A stretch of DNA of 64,000 nucleotides from Aliiroseovarius sp. F47248L (GTDB taxonomy: Bacteria; Pseudomonadota; Alphaproteobacteria; Rhodobacterales; Rhodobacteraceae), in NCBI RefSeq assembly GCF_023016085.1, contig NZ_JALKBF010000001.1, positions 1,860,001 through 1,924,000 of the forward strand, read 5' to 3'. The notes beneath the pieces were generated by a model, which was not told the DNA's origin, ran no database searches, and saw only the letters and a list, made by a program, of their open reading frames with translations. Below, in pieces: positions 8,455 to 17,433 of the stretch (the stretch's first letter is position 1; the number at the start of each line of letters is the position of its first letter). A program made the position numbers and the translations under genes.

Positions 8455-11400
8455 CTAATGGAAATCCCGACTGGGAAAGAGCCGTTTGGCCTGATCGCGC
8501 GGGTGCATGGCACGCGGTGCAGGCAGAGATTTCGGCGCGTTGTCCGCTTGCGGTGTCGTTTGCCCCACGACATCCCCCATCGGATGACCAAGTTCACCTA
8601 GTAGGTGCGAGACATCCTCGATTTTCTGGGCAATCAAGTGAACGACGATGCCCTCGCGTTGAAGTTTGCCTGTGACGCGCAACAGACGTCCACTCATGAC
8701 CGCCCGGCGGAAGCGTTCGAAGGTCTTTTTCCAGACCACGATATTGGAAACGCCCGTTTCATCCTCCAACGTCAGGAAAACCACGCCCGACGCCGTGCCG
8801 GGACGCTGACGGGTGATGACAAGACCGCAAACCGTGGTGCGGCGAAGCGGCACGTCTTTTAACGCGTCATGGCGGGTCAGGTCAGGCATGGAGGGGCGTA
8901 GCAATTCCATCGGATGGGCACGAAGCGTCAGGCGCATGGCAACATAATCCTCGACCACTTCCTCGCCAAGATGCATGGCGGGAAGTGTGATCTTCGGTTC
9001 GCGGATGACCTCGCCGTCGATCATATCATTGAAAAGTGGCAGCGGTTCGCGGCCCCGAATGGCACGGACCTGCCAAAGCGCATCACGCCGCGTAAGACCC
9101 ATGCAGGAGAACGCATCAGCCTCGGCGAGACGCTCAAGCACCCCCGGTCGAACCCCGGCGCGCTGCCAGATGCTTTCGGGATCAGGATAGCCATTGCCTC
9201 GTGCGGCTACGATCCAGCCCGCATCCTCTTCCTTAAGGCCCTTGATCTGCCGGAAGCCAAGTCGCAGGGCGAGCGCACCATCAGCACGACGTTCCAACAT
9301 ATTGTCCCACGCGCTGTGGTTCACGCAGATTGGGCGAACCTCGACGTGATGTTCGCGAACATCGCGAACAATCTGGGCAGGGGCATAAAACCCCATCGGT
9401 TGAGAGTTGAGAAGCGCACAAGCAAAGACGGCCGGGTGATGGCATTTGAGCCAGGCAGAAACATAAACGAGAAGCGCAAAGGCGGCTGAATGACTCTCTG
9501 GAAAACCGTAATCGGCAAAACCCTCGATTTGGGAAAAGCAACGCGTGGCTATTTCCTGCGAGTAACCGCGCGCCAGCATACCGTTTACGAACTTATCGCG
9601 GTGCTCGCCGATCGTGCCCATACGGCGAAAAGAGGCGAGCGACCGGCGGAGCTGGTCGGCTTCCTCGGCGGTGAAACCCGCCCCGACCATGGCAATTTGC
9701 AGAGCTTGTTCCTGAAAAAGCGGCACACCAAGGGTGCGGCGGGTGACAGCTTCGAGTTCCGGGCCGAAAGGTTCGGGTTCCTCCAAACCTTGCCGCCGCC
9801 GGATATAGGGCTGAACCATCCCCCCTTGGATCGGACCGGGACGAACGATGGCGACCTCGATCACGAGGTCATAAAACTCGCGCGGCTTCATGCGCGGCAA
9901 GAAATTCATTTGCGCCCGGCTTTCCACTTGGAAGACCCCGACCGCATCGGCGACGCAGAGCATATCATAGGTGGCGGGGTCTTCGGGCGGCACAGAGGCA
10001 AGGGTCAGATGCTGGTCCTCATGCATCTTCAGCAACGAAAACGCCTTGCGAATACAAGTCAGCATTCCCAGGCCGAGCACATCAACCTTCAGGATGCCAA
10101 GTGCGTCGATATCGTCCTTGTCCCATTCGATGACGGTGCGATCCTCCATCGCGGCATTTTCGATGGGGCAAAGCTCGTCCAGTCGGCCTTTGGTGATGAC
10201 AAAGCCGCCCACATGCTGCGAGAGGTGGCGGGGGAAACCGATCAGTTCACCGATGAGGTGCAAGGTTTGGGCAAGACGGCGATCATCGGGGTTCAGGCCA
10301 AGCTCGCGGACACGGTCCATGTTGGGGCCACCATTTGAATACCCCCAGATTGATCCCGAAAGCCCCGCCGTCACGTCTTGGCTTAGTCCCATCACCTTGC
10401 CAACCTCGCGGATCGCGGCGCGGGATCGGAAATGGATCACTGTGGCGCACAACCCCGCCCGGTGGCGGCCATACTTGTGGTAAATCCACTGGATAACCTC
10501 TTCGCGCCGCTCATGTTCGAAATCGACGTCGATATCAGGCGGCTCACCCCGGTGCCGCGAGACAAAGCGTTCAAAAACCATGCCGATCTGTTCGGGGGCA
10601 ACATCCGTAATACCGAGCAGGTAACAAAGGACCGAATTGGCCGCCGAACCGCGCCCTTGGCAGAGGATGCCTTGGGAACGGGCATATTGCACGATGTCGT
10701 AAACGGTCAGAAAATAGGCTGAGAACTTTAACTCATCGACCACGGCAAGTTCCTTGGCCATAAGCTCTCGTGGCCGCTTTGGCGCACCGTTCGGGTAGCG
10801 TCGGCTCAGTCCCTCCTCGGCCAATCGCTTAAGGCGCGCCATCGGGGTTTCACCGCCCTCAGCGATTTCATCTGGATATTGATAGCTCAGTTCACTGAGG
10901 CAAAAAGAGCAACGCCCGGCGATCTCAAGGCTTCGGCGCAGCGCCGCAGGGTGGCGATGAAACACCCGCTCCATATCAGCGCGCCCCTTAAGTCGCCGCT
11001 CGGCATTCAGCAGCGCGCGGGTGCCGATATTGTCGATGGTACAGCCTTCCCGCATACAGGTCAGCACATCAGCGAGCGGACGACGCGACGCCCGATGCAT
11101 AAGCACATCGCCAACGGCCACCATCGGGGTTGAACAGCGCTGCGCAAGCCAGGCACAGGCGTCCAGATACCCCTGATCCGATCCGTCATACCGCGGCGCG
11201 GCCCCAAGAAAAACATAACCGGGGAAACGACGCTGGACAGGTTGGATATCAGGGGCGGACCTGCGCAAATCCGCCTGCGGCAGGGCAATCAGGATCATGC
11301 CGGTGCAATGGTCCAGCATATCCTTGAGATCGAGATGACATTCCGCCTTCTCTGCGCGCCTTTTGCCCAAGGTGAGCAGCCGCGTAAGGTGTTGATAGGC

Positions 11401-11832
11401 GGCCATATCGGTGGGCAGCGCAATCCATTCTACCTTGCTGTCCCTCAGCACCAAACGACAACCGGTGATCAGTTTGGGGATATGCGGCGTGTCGGGCCGG
11501 GCGATATCTTCCGGCGTGCCGACTTCCTGCCGCGAGCAATTGTCCACCCTGTGCTGCGAGCGGATGCGCACTGCCTCATCAACCTCGCGCCTAAGCTCTT
11601 TGAGCGCGGAATAAGCCCGCACAACGCCCGCCAGCGAATTGCGATCAGTGATGGCGATGGCCGAAAGGCCAAGCTCTGCTGCACGGGTCACGAGTTCTTC
11701 GGGATGCGACGCGCCGGTCAGGAAGGTGAAATTTGTGGTCACACAAAGTTCGGCATAGCCACCCGCCTGCGCACGCTGGTTTTCGCGGCGTGGTGGCTCA
11801 ACCGGTCGACGCTCATGGCTGGTTTTGCTCAT
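8455..11832 (-). CDS. dnaE2: DnaE2 (ImuC), error-prone DNA polymerase III alpha subunit
   Basis: This is the catalytic polymerase of the ImuA-ImuB-DnaE2 mutasome, which performs damage-induced translesion synthesis. The 1125-residue form starts at the ATG at 11832, which overlaps the imuB stop (ATGA) and follows a GGGGGAA ribosome site. A PHP domain fills about residues 25-250. The C-family polymerase core includes GRGSAANS (393-400) and the metal-binding PDIDVDF (432-438). A C-terminal OB fold (CGLVITRQRPGTASGVVFLT) is present. It is shorter than replicative DnaE, as usual for DnaE2. It converges on arsJ across 55 bases. Confidence 0.96.
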   Translation of the reverse strand: MSKTSHERRPVEPPRRENQRAQAGGYAELCVTTNFTFLTGASHPEELVTRAAELGLSAIAITDRNSLAGVVRAYSALKELRREVDEAVRIRSQHRVDNCSRQEVGTPEDIARPDTPHIPKLITGCRLVLRDSKVEWIALPTDMAAYQHLTRLLTLGKRRAEKAECHLDLKDMLDHCTGMILIALPQADLRRSAPDIQPVQRRFPGYVFLGAAPRYDGSDQGYLDACAWLAQRCSTPMVAVGDVLMHRASRRPLADVLTCMREGCTIDNIGTRALLNAERRLKGRADMERVFHRHPAALRRSLEIAGRCSFCLSELSYQYPDEIAEGGETPMARLKRLAEEGLSRRYPNGAPKRPRELMAKELAVVDELKFSAYFLTVYDIVQYARSQGILCQGRGSAANSVLCYLLGITDVAPEQIGMVFERFVSRHRGEPPDIDVDFEHERREEVIQWIYHKYGRHRAGLCATVIHFRSRAAIREVGKVMGLSQDVTAGLSGSIWGYSNGGPNMDRVRELGLNPDDRRLAQTLHLIGELIGFPRHLSQHVGGFVITKGRLDELCPIENAAMEDRTVIEWDKDDIDALGILKVDVLGLGMLTCIRKAFSLLKMHEDQHLTLASVPPEDPATYDMLCVADAVGVFQVESRAQMNFLPRMKPREFYDLVIEVAIVRPGPIQGGMVQPYIRRRQGLEEPEPFGPELEAVTRRTLGVPLFQEQALQIAMVGAGFTAEEADQLRRSLASFRRMGTIGEHRDKFVNGMLARGYSQEIATRCFSQIEGFADYGFPESHSAAFALLVYVSAWLKCHHPAVFACALLNSQPMGFYAPAQIVRDVREHHVEVRPICVNHSAWDNMLERRADGALALRLGFRQIKGLKEEDAGWIVAARGNGYPDPESIWQRAGVRPGVLERLAEADAFSCMGLTRRDALWQVRAIRGREPLPLFNDMIDGEVIREPKITLPAMHLGEEVVEDYVAMRLTLRAHPMELLRPSMPDLTRHDALKDVPLRRTTVCGLVITRQRPGTASGVVFLTLEDETGVSNIVVWKKTFERFRRAVMSGRLLRVTGKLQREGIVVHLIAQKIEDVSHLLGELGHPMGDVVGQTTPQADNAPKSLPAPRAMHPRDQAKRLFPSRDFH

Positions 11833-13307
11833 GGGAATTCCCCCTGCACAAACCAACCGGGGTTTTGCGGTGTATAGAAAAGCCAAAGCCGCCGCCCCTG
11901 ATGGGTCTCTACCCGCCAGTAATCGCGCATGGCGTGACGCCAGATTTCATCTTCCAGCCACCATTCGGGCATAATCCGCTCTGGGCCGGTGACACGCATG
12001 GTGGTGAAAGACATACGCCGCCAACGGAAAGATTGCGGCGGGCGCGCACCAATGGCGGTGATCGACTCGGGTGGAAACATAAGAAGCGGCCGCGGGCGTG
12101 GACTGCTCCAACCGCTTGCGGGTTTGGAATAGGCGGCGGACGCGATGATGAAACTGCGTTCGGGAATATGGCTGTCTGCGGGTAAGAACCGCTGGACATT
12201 TTCAAGACCAACCCGCGTGCCGATACGGGTGATCAAATCATCAAGCTGGTCCGCTTTATCCGAAACAACATGGCTGACTTGCTCGGTCGGAAGCGGCTCA
12301 ACCTGCGTTGCCTCCATCCGAAGCTGGTCGATCCCGTAACCCGCATCAACCTCGCTCACTCCGCGTTGGAAAAGTGGCAGGATACGGGCTGGGTCGCGCA
12401 AGGGCCGCGCCAAACGCAACTCCACATGCTGAGCATTTTTGTCGACCCGACGCAGGGTCAGGCAAAGCACGCGCGCGCCAGCCTCTTGCTGCTTGAGTTT
12501 CTCGCAGAGCTGGATCAACAATCGCTCGGTTCCGGCCAACACATCCGCCTCCAGCCCTGTGGGTTCGGGCAGGCTGATGCGCACGCCGTAATGGGGCGGT
12601 TCTTTTTGCGGAGAAATCTCTTCGGGTTGCGTGCCAAGCGCCTGATCAAGACGCATCAGAAGATCCGGCCCGAAACGTCGCGCCAGCGGGGCACGCGCCG
12701 CCTCGGTCAGTTGCCCAATGTTTTGAAGGCCAAGCCGTTGCAGGGCAACGACCATATCCGACTCTAGCCTAAGCGCGGCGACCGAAAGTGGCGCCAGCGC
12801 CTCTAGCACCTCACCCGGCTGGGCCACGCCTTCCCCGAAATGCGCAAGCGCCCAAGCTGCGCCGCGCGTGTCGCCCAACCCGACCCGCGCCAAAAGGCCA
12901 GCCTGTGTCAGCCGTCCGCGCAAATCACACAGCATGGCGGCCTCTCCACCGAAAAGATGCGCCGATCCGGTGATGTCAAGCACCAGCCCGTCCCGCCCCT
13001 CGAACCCCACCCAAGGACAATAGCGCAGCGCCCAACGGCGAAGGATACTAAGAAACCGCCCATCAGCGACTGGATCAGCTTGACGGCTTATCAGTTCCGG
13101 ACAAAAGGCCCGCGCGTCGGAAAAGGACATGCCGCGGTGCAACCCACCCCGTTCGGCGGTCTCGTTCAAACAATAAATCCGATTGGCGTTGTTTTCCTTA
13201 AGCGTCAGCGCAAACGGGCCGTCGACAGGCCGCGCGCGCAAAACCCGGTCACTCGCGAGACGCGGAAACCACAATGAGACGACGCGCCGATTGATCCCAT
13301 CGAACAT
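11829..13307 (-). CDS. imuB: ImuB, catalytically inactive Y-family polymerase homologue
   Basis: ImuB is the hub protein that links DnaE2 and ImuA to the beta clamp. The 492-residue protein begins MFDGINRRVVSLWFPRLASD, where active Y-family enzymes carry an acidic DxD-type start, so polymerase activity is not expected. A little-finger-like region covers residues 270-380. RPLLMF around residue 425 could serve as a clamp-binding motif. The ATG at 13307 is chosen because the fold starts there; upstream in-frame codons run inside imuA. It overlaps imuA by 59 bases and dnaE2 by four. Confidence 0.9.
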   Translation of the reverse strand: MFDGINRRVVSLWFPRLASDRVLRARPVDGPFALTLKENNANRIYCLNETAERGGLHRGMSFSDARAFCPELISRQADPVADGRFLSILRRWALRYCPWVGFEGRDGLVLDITGSAHLFGGEAAMLCDLRGRLTQAGLLARVGLGDTRGAAWALAHFGEGVAQPGEVLEALAPLSVAALRLESDMVVALQRLGLQNIGQLTEAARAPLARRFGPDLLMRLDQALGTQPEEISPQKEPPHYGVRISLPEPTGLEADVLAGTERLLIQLCEKLKQQEAGARVLCLTLRRVDKNAQHVELRLARPLRDPARILPLFQRGVSEVDAGYGIDQLRMEATQVEPLPTEQVSHVVSDKADQLDDLITRIGTRVGLENVQRFLPADSHIPERSFIIASAAYSKPASGWSSPRPRPLLMFPPESITAIGARPPQSFRWRRMSFTTMRVTGPERIMPEWWLEDEIWRHAMRDYWRVETHQGRRLWLFYTPQNPGWFVQGEFP

Positions 13308-13809
13308 TCCAGACACCCAATGTTCCTGATTTGTTCTTTGTAAGCGCCCACCGTTGAAGTGTCGAGTCTTCGGGTCCGCGATCGGGGTCAGGAAGAGCGC
13401 TGCAATCCCAACGCGTTTCGGCAGTATTGTTGGGCATATTACCCGGAATAAGACAAAGACCGGTGGATCCGCCAGCCTTTGCCGCAAGCTGAAGCCGCCG
13501 TCCTTCGGTCAGGGAAAGCGATGCGGAAAGTTCTATCACCACCAACGGACATGCACCGTCGCGCAGGGCTTCTTCGGCCAGTGGCAACGCCTCTTTCTGA
13601 TTCGGCGCCTGCGCCAAAACGAGGTTCGCAACATCAAAGAAGCTGTTCAGGCACTGCGGAACAAGCGCCTCCGCCCGCCGCGCCTCGAACACCCAGAAGA
13701 CATAACCCTGAGCTTTCGCTCCCATGGCAGCCGCAAAACTTGTCGCAGCGGGGCCACATGCCTCATGGACACGCGCAGAGCGAAGGGGAGGAAAAGACAA
13801 ACCGGCCAT
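13249..13809 (-). CDS. imuA: ImuA-like mutagenesis accessory protein
   Basis: First gene of the imuA-imuB-dnaE2 operon. The 186-residue product is a short RecA/SulA-like form, with GYVFWVFEARRAEAL near residue 35 and LVVIELSASLSLTEGRRLQL near residues 88-107. No Walker A motif is seen in this short version. The last 59 bases overlap the imuB start. The assignment relies heavily on its position in the cassette. SOS control is expected from the family, but no clear alphaproteobacterial LexA box (GTTC-N7-GTTC) is present in front of it. Confidence 0.8.
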   Translation of the reverse strand: MAGLSFPPLRSARVHEACGPAATSFAAAMGAKAQGYVFWVFEARRAEALVPQCLNSFFDVANLVLAQAPNQKEALPLAEEALRDGACPLVVIELSASLSLTEGRRLQLAAKAGGSTGLCLIPGNMPNNTAETRWDCSALPDPDRGPEDSTLQRWALTKNKSGTLGVWNVRWDQSARRLIVVSASRE

Positions 13810-14126
13810 GAAGCAAGATTAGGCGACTGTATCGTTTGTTTCAAACCTGCAGAAAGATCACTTCAGGGAAATTACATGGCGACACAGTTCCGACTTCCTT
13901 CAAAAGAGAAAATCGACCTCGCGGTTCCGAACTCGCGGTACAAGTTGGCAATCCTACTCGAAGATCAAACCAACCCACCACTGTCGCTTCGCATTTGAAA
14001 CGAGAATCGCCAGCCCCGGGAGGGAGAAATCCAAGGAACCCTCATGATTGCCACCACGCAATGTGTCGCGTTTGCGCTACAGACTTTCCACTAACAACAT
14101 GAAAACAAAGGTATCTATAAGGATAA
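13810..14126. promoter_or_regulatory. Upstream region of imuA; perfect 13-bp palindrome
   Basis: No convincing gene lies in this 317-base stretch. GTTTG-TTT-CAAAC at 13834-13846 is a perfect inverted repeat 25 bases upstream of the imuA start, a good position for an operator. It does not match the usual GTTC-N7-GTTC LexA box. The remainder up to the island repeat shows nothing else recognisable. Confidence 0.4.
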
Positions 14127-14173
14127 ATGGTGCCCCCACACGGACTCGAACCGCGGACCTACTGATTACAAAT
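14127..14173 (-). repeat. Left attachment repeat: displaced 3' fragment of tRNA-Thr
   Basis: The 47 bases are identical to 24314-24360 and correspond to the anticodon loop, variable loop, T arm, acceptor 3' strand and CCA of tRNA-Thr. The sequence then diverges inside the anticodon arm, so this copy cannot give a tRNA. It marks the outer boundary of the island, and recombination with the right copy would excise the element. Confidence 0.93.
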
Positions 14174-14195
14174 TATTGTCAATCACCTTCCCGAC

Positions 14196-14276
14196 ATTTA
14201 CCGATATACCATCAAACAATTGAGTTATTTACCGTTTTCTATCTGTACTTACCGAACGGATCTATGGTATTTACCG
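14196..14276 (+). repeat. Direct repeats ATTTACCG between attachment site and integrase
   Basis: ATTTACCG occurs at 14196-14203, 14227-14234 and 14269-14276, with a variant ACTTACCG at 14247-14254. Spacings are 31, 20 and 22 bases. Short same-direction repeats between an attachment core and its integrase gene commonly serve as arm-type integrase or excisionase sites. That role is inferred. Confidence 0.55.
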
Positions 14277-14294
14277 CCATTTCCCAATTTTCTG

Positions 14295-14313
14295 CGTCCT
14301 ATTTGCGTCCTAG
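14295..14313 (+). repeat. Island end repeat, left copy (two GTCCTA boxes 11 bases apart)
   Basis: This 19-base sequence contains two GTCCTA boxes one helical turn apart. A copy with one mismatch lies at 24252-24270 near the other end. The pair sits nine bases ahead of the integrase ATG, so it could be an integrase arm site and also an autoregulatory site. Confidence 0.55.
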
Positions 14314-14321
14314 AGTTTGCC

Positions 14322-15548
14322 ATGCCAATAAAGAAAAGAAAGGCCTATCGCCCACGCAATGAAAGGTTACGTCTGTCAAAGGCTCTCATTGATCGGATGG
14401 CCCCTGGCAGCAAAGACTATTTCGTCAAAGATAGTGAAATCACTCAACTCCATCTTAAAGTCACTCCGGCTGGCAACAAGTCGTTCCTCGTAAGGTACCG
14501 CAATGAGGCCGGACAAGAACGCAAATACAAGCTGGGCGGCTACCCTACCCTAAACGTCGCAAAAGCGCGGAAACAGGCCTCGGAAGTGCTTCTAGCGGCA
14601 ACCTTAGGTGACGACCCCGCTGAGTCGCGTTCTGCGCTAAGGCAAGGAGAAACGATTGCCCAATACGGTGAGCGTTTCTTGACAGAATTTGCGGAACTGC
14701 ATCTGCGGCCAAGTACGATCTACAACTACCAGCTAATTTTGCGAAATACGATCACGCCGATATTTGGAGCAAAGAAGCTCTCAGCCCTCACAAAACCGGA
14801 TGTGCTAAACCTGCAAAAATCGCTCCAGAACACCCCCTACCAAGCCAATCGGGTGATCGGCTTCCTGCGGCGACTTTACCACTACGCAGAAGCTCAAGGG
14901 GACCTAGCTGCAGATAGTAATCCAACGAAACATGTGCGTGCTTACAAGGAACACAGGCGAGAAACCCTGCTTTCAGAAGATGAGATGGAACAGATCGGTC
15001 ATTCGATTGACGTACTTAGGAAGCAAAACCCCACTTCAGGCTCGGCATACGACGCGATCATCTTCCTGTTTCTAACAGGATGTCGAACAAGCGAAGCTTT
15101 AAGACTAAAGTGGGAAGATGTCGACTTTGCGCGTGATGTTCTCACCTTCAGAAACGCAAAGAGTGGAACCCGAACCCACTACATCAATCCAGAACTCAAG
15201 GGCTTTCTAAGCGGCTTACCAAGCTTCAACCGTTCAGAATGGGTTTTTCCGGGGCGGAACAATACCACTCACCGCGTAGATCTAAAGAAACCATGGGCGG
15301 CAATCAAAGAACATGCTGGTCTTTCAGGTGTCCGCCTGCATGACATTCGGCACACGGTGCTCACTGACGTAGCAGCCATCAGCGACATTCAAACCGCAGC
15401 AATGGTAGGTGGACATAAGAGCATACGTTCTACAATGCGCTATATTCATGGAAGATCCGAAGTAACACGAGAAGTTATGAGGCAAGCAGCGAGCGCCAAA
15501 GGCGCTTTGCTACTCAGCAACAACAAAACTGAGGGCGAAAGTGAATGA
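14322..15548 (+). CDS. Tyrosine-type site-specific integrase
   Basis: A 408-residue integrase that would catalyse insertion and excision at the tRNA-Thr site. It has an N-terminal arm-binding DUF4102-like domain (residues 30-100, including YKLGGYPTLNVAKARKQ), a SAM-like core-binding domain (about 110-205) and a C-terminal catalytic domain. Catalytic residues are visible: Arg255 (GCRTSEAL), Lys280, His340 and Arg343 (LHDIRH), His365 (GGHKS) and Tyr374 (MRYIH). The ATG at 14322 is preferred over an in-frame start at 14220, which would add a tail of low-complexity non-family sequence. The gene overlaps the next one by four bases. Confidence 0.93.
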   Translation: MPIKKRKAYRPRNERLRLSKALIDRMAPGSKDYFVKDSEITQLHLKVTPAGNKSFLVRYRNEAGQERKYKLGGYPTLNVAKARKQASEVLLAATLGDDPAESRSALRQGETIAQYGERFLTEFAELHLRPSTIYNYQLILRNTITPIFGAKKLSALTKPDVLNLQKSLQNTPYQANRVIGFLRRLYHYAEAQGDLAADSNPTKHVRAYKEHRRETLLSEDEMEQIGHSIDVLRKQNPTSGSAYDAIIFLFLTGCRTSEALRLKWEDVDFARDVLTFRNAKSGTRTHYINPELKGFLSGLPSFNRSEWVFPGRNNTTHRVDLKKPWAAIKEHAGLSGVRLHDIRHTVLTDVAAISDIQTAAMVGGHKSIRSTMRYIHGRSEVTREVMRQAASAKGALLLSNNKTEGESE

Positions 15549-15850
15549 AGCCAATTCGAAGAACCAAACGCCCACCTCGCCGCATAAAAGTCGCGGGGAA
15601 ATGGATCGGGGGGCATGATACGTCTCGTGAAGATGAGAACAAAACAACTAGTTCTGCTCCAGCAAAGCGGCCATCAATCATTACTTCCGGCAACCTTTAC
15701 AACGAAGTGGCCGCTGCGGATTATTTGGGCCTCGCCGTCAGCACCCTCCAGAACCGGCGCTCATTGGGAGAACAACCCGCATACATAAAACGAGGAAGGC
15801 GAGTATTTTATCGGCTTGAAGACTTGGAAAAGTTCGCAAACGATAACTGA
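15545..15850 (+). CDS. Small helix-turn-helix protein, excisionase/AlpA-like
   Basis: A 101-residue basic protein. Its C-terminal half (about 48-100) reads as a MerR/excisionase-type winged helix: NEVAAADYLGLAVSTLQNRR followed by a GRRVFYRLEDLEKF wing and helix. The ATGA overlap with the integrase suggests translational coupling and a role as recombination directionality factor or regulator of the element. The first 45 residues are basic and probably disordered. Confidence 0.75.
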   Translation: MKPIRRTKRPPRRIKVAGKWIGGHDTSREDENKTTSSAPAKRPSIITSGNLYNEVAAADYLGLAVSTLQNRRSLGEQPAYIKRGRRVFYRLEDLEKFANDN

Positions 15851-15919
15851 GCAACCAAATTTCAAACCACCCACTAGAATTGAAATACCAGTTGAAGAAA
15901 GATTTCAGAGAACTTCCCG

Positions 15920-16208
15920 ATGAGTACCAATCGAATAATCGACGACGCAACATCTACAAATGCAGTCTTTAAGACACCCAGATCGCAATGGAGGGCTGCC
16001 ATCCGCAAGCGTTGTTGGGGCTGCCAGTATGGAAGCAGGGGGAGAGCGTGATCTGGACATTCGGTACAATGACAAAATGCGGATTGCGGATGTAGATGCT
16101 TTGGAAGGCTCAAAGCCTAAGAGCGTTAAGAGAACGCGCAAGAAGGCCACGATTGATCCAGCTGCTCCTGCGGGTGATACCGAGGCGAAAAAGGTCGATG
16201 ATACGTGA
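15920..16208 (+). pseudogene. Possible small broken gene in the island
   Basis: An ATG at 15920 opens a frame starting MSTNRIIDDATSTNAVFK that stops near 16052. A second frame, open from 15960 to 16208, continues with protein-like hydrophilic sequence (DLDIRYNDKMRIADVDALEG) and a Lys-rich tail. One frameshift around 16000 would join them into a gene of about 95 codons. No family is recognised and the ribosome sites are poor. The stretch 16209-16364 shows nothing else. Confidence 0.25.
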
Positions 16209-16364
16209 AAGTAGAGCAGGCATGGATTTGACTAAGACTAGTCTGAACTGCCTGGTGCGGAAATACAGAGCACCTTTCCGGCTATTCGCGCAAAAGCTTG
16301 ACAGGTCGGCAGGTGAACGTTGGCGTCTAATATGAGGAAGAGAGGCTAATCCAACACCTGAAAG

Positions 16365-16940
16365 CTATTCAGGTACAGTTGTCTCATCATAATCAGAGGA
16401 GCAGCCGCCACCAAGGCATCGCGTATCCATCCCCTCAAACACGGTACCCACTTCGCTGCCGCCCTCACTTGTTGCACTACCTAGTGCGCCAATTGAAGCC
16501 ACACCCGTCCGTCGTATCGTATTCGTAGCATAATCGGTAATCTCTTGAGACAGCGTGTGTGTCTGGCGAAACTCATTCAGTACAATCGCCCACTCACCTT
16601 CAGCAGGATGCCGACAGATAATTTTAGAGCCTTGCCTCATTGCGAAGGAGTCTTTGCAAATTTTTGCCCTAGCAGTCCCTGAGATATTGCCGATCGAAAA
16701 GTATCCTAAGCGAGACATGTATTGCCCACACGGGTATTGCATAAGTTTAGGTGAGCACTGGCCACCACCGTCATCGTACCAAACAACCACAACATAGGTA
16801 CTGCTAGAGCAGTCATTCTTCAGCGAGTCCAGTATGCCGTCACCGTTTCTATCAGAGAAGGAAACACAGGCGCTCGCTGGAGATGATGTCATAAGCAGAC
16901 AGATTCCTAGCACTAAAGAAACATAAGGGCGTATTTTCAT
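16365..16940 (-). CDS. Secreted protein of unknown function with EF-hand-like calcium loop
   Basis: A 191-residue product with a clear Sec signal peptide (residues 1-24, ending SSPASA). DRNGDGILD at 30-38 follows directly and resembles a calcium-binding EF-hand or thrombospondin-3 type loop. Several cysteines in the mature part suggest disulphides and an exported protein. The ATG at 16940 is chosen over an upstream in-frame start because GGAGGAG precedes it and the signal peptide begins there. It is divergent from the other secreted gene at 17134. No family is recognised. Confidence 0.65.
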   Translation of the reverse strand: MKIRPYVSLVLGICLLMTSSPASACVSFSDRNGDGILDSLKNDCSSSTYVVVVWYDDGGGQCSPKLMQYPCGQYMSRLGYFSIGNISGTARAKICKDSFAMRQGSKIICRHPAEGEWAIVLNEFRQTHTLSQEITDYATNTIRRTGVASIGALGSATSEGGSEVGTVFEGMDTRCLGGGCSSDYDETTVPE

Positions 16941-17133
16941 CGCCTCCTCCACTGCTACAAGAACTGAGTTCGGCAGAACGACGAAAGTCATGACATTTGA
17001 CTCGTCGTACTAAAGCTCAGTTATAATAGCATAGTTGAGAGCTTGTATCTAATCAGCCCGCTCAAACCAAAAACTGCTTGGCATCGATCTTGGGGAATTT
17101 TTGTTCCAAAATGTGCACAGTGGAGGTCTTAGA

Positions 17134-17433
17134 ATGAGATTTCTTGTCATGATTTCAATTTGGTTGATCGCTTTCAGCGAAGAGGCGTTGGCGGGCATCC
17201 ACCGTACTCGATGTGCCGAACCCAGCAATGAAAACCAACCGATTGAATTTGTAATTGAAGTCATAAACAATTCGCAATTTCGTTTCACCGTTTCCCATAT
17301 GGGAAACTTCTTTCAACTAAGAGTCGTTGCATGGAGAATAGATGGGTCGATTGAGCGTTTCTACGTTTCGCCTGGTCAGTCACGCAGTGGCATTTATTTG
17401 CTTAACAATCCAATCACCAAAGTAACCTGTTAA
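17134..17433 (+). CDS. Small secreted protein of unknown function
   Basis: A 99-residue protein with a signal peptide (MRFLVMISIWLIAFSEEALA) and two cysteines in the mature region (C27 and the C-terminal C99). A GGAGG ribosome site at 17122-17126 lies seven bases before the ATG and rules out the TTG at 17101. The mature part is rich in beta-type residues. It is divergent from the secreted gene ending at 16365, with 193 bases between starts. No family is recognised; base use is AT-rich like the rest of the island. Confidence 0.6.
   Translation: MRFLVMISIWLIAFSEEALAGIHRTRCAEPSNENQPIEFVIEVINNSQFRFTVSHMGNFFQLRVVAWRIDGSIERFYVSPGQSRSGIYLLNNPITKVTC

Noticed and set aside
13887..13901. GTTC-N7-CTTC as a LexA box for imuA
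   Set aside because: One mismatch in an eight-base motif and 78 bases from the start codon, so chance is a sufficient explanation.
13354..13998. Long plus-strand open frame of 214 codons
   Set aside because: It lies antisense to imuA and runs into non-coding DNA. Its composition (Arg/Lys-rich, no family) is that of a shadow frame of a GC-rich gene.
14120..14180. A second tRNA gene at the left island end
   Set aside because: Only the 3' part from the anticodon loop onward is present. The acceptor 5' strand and D arm are missing.
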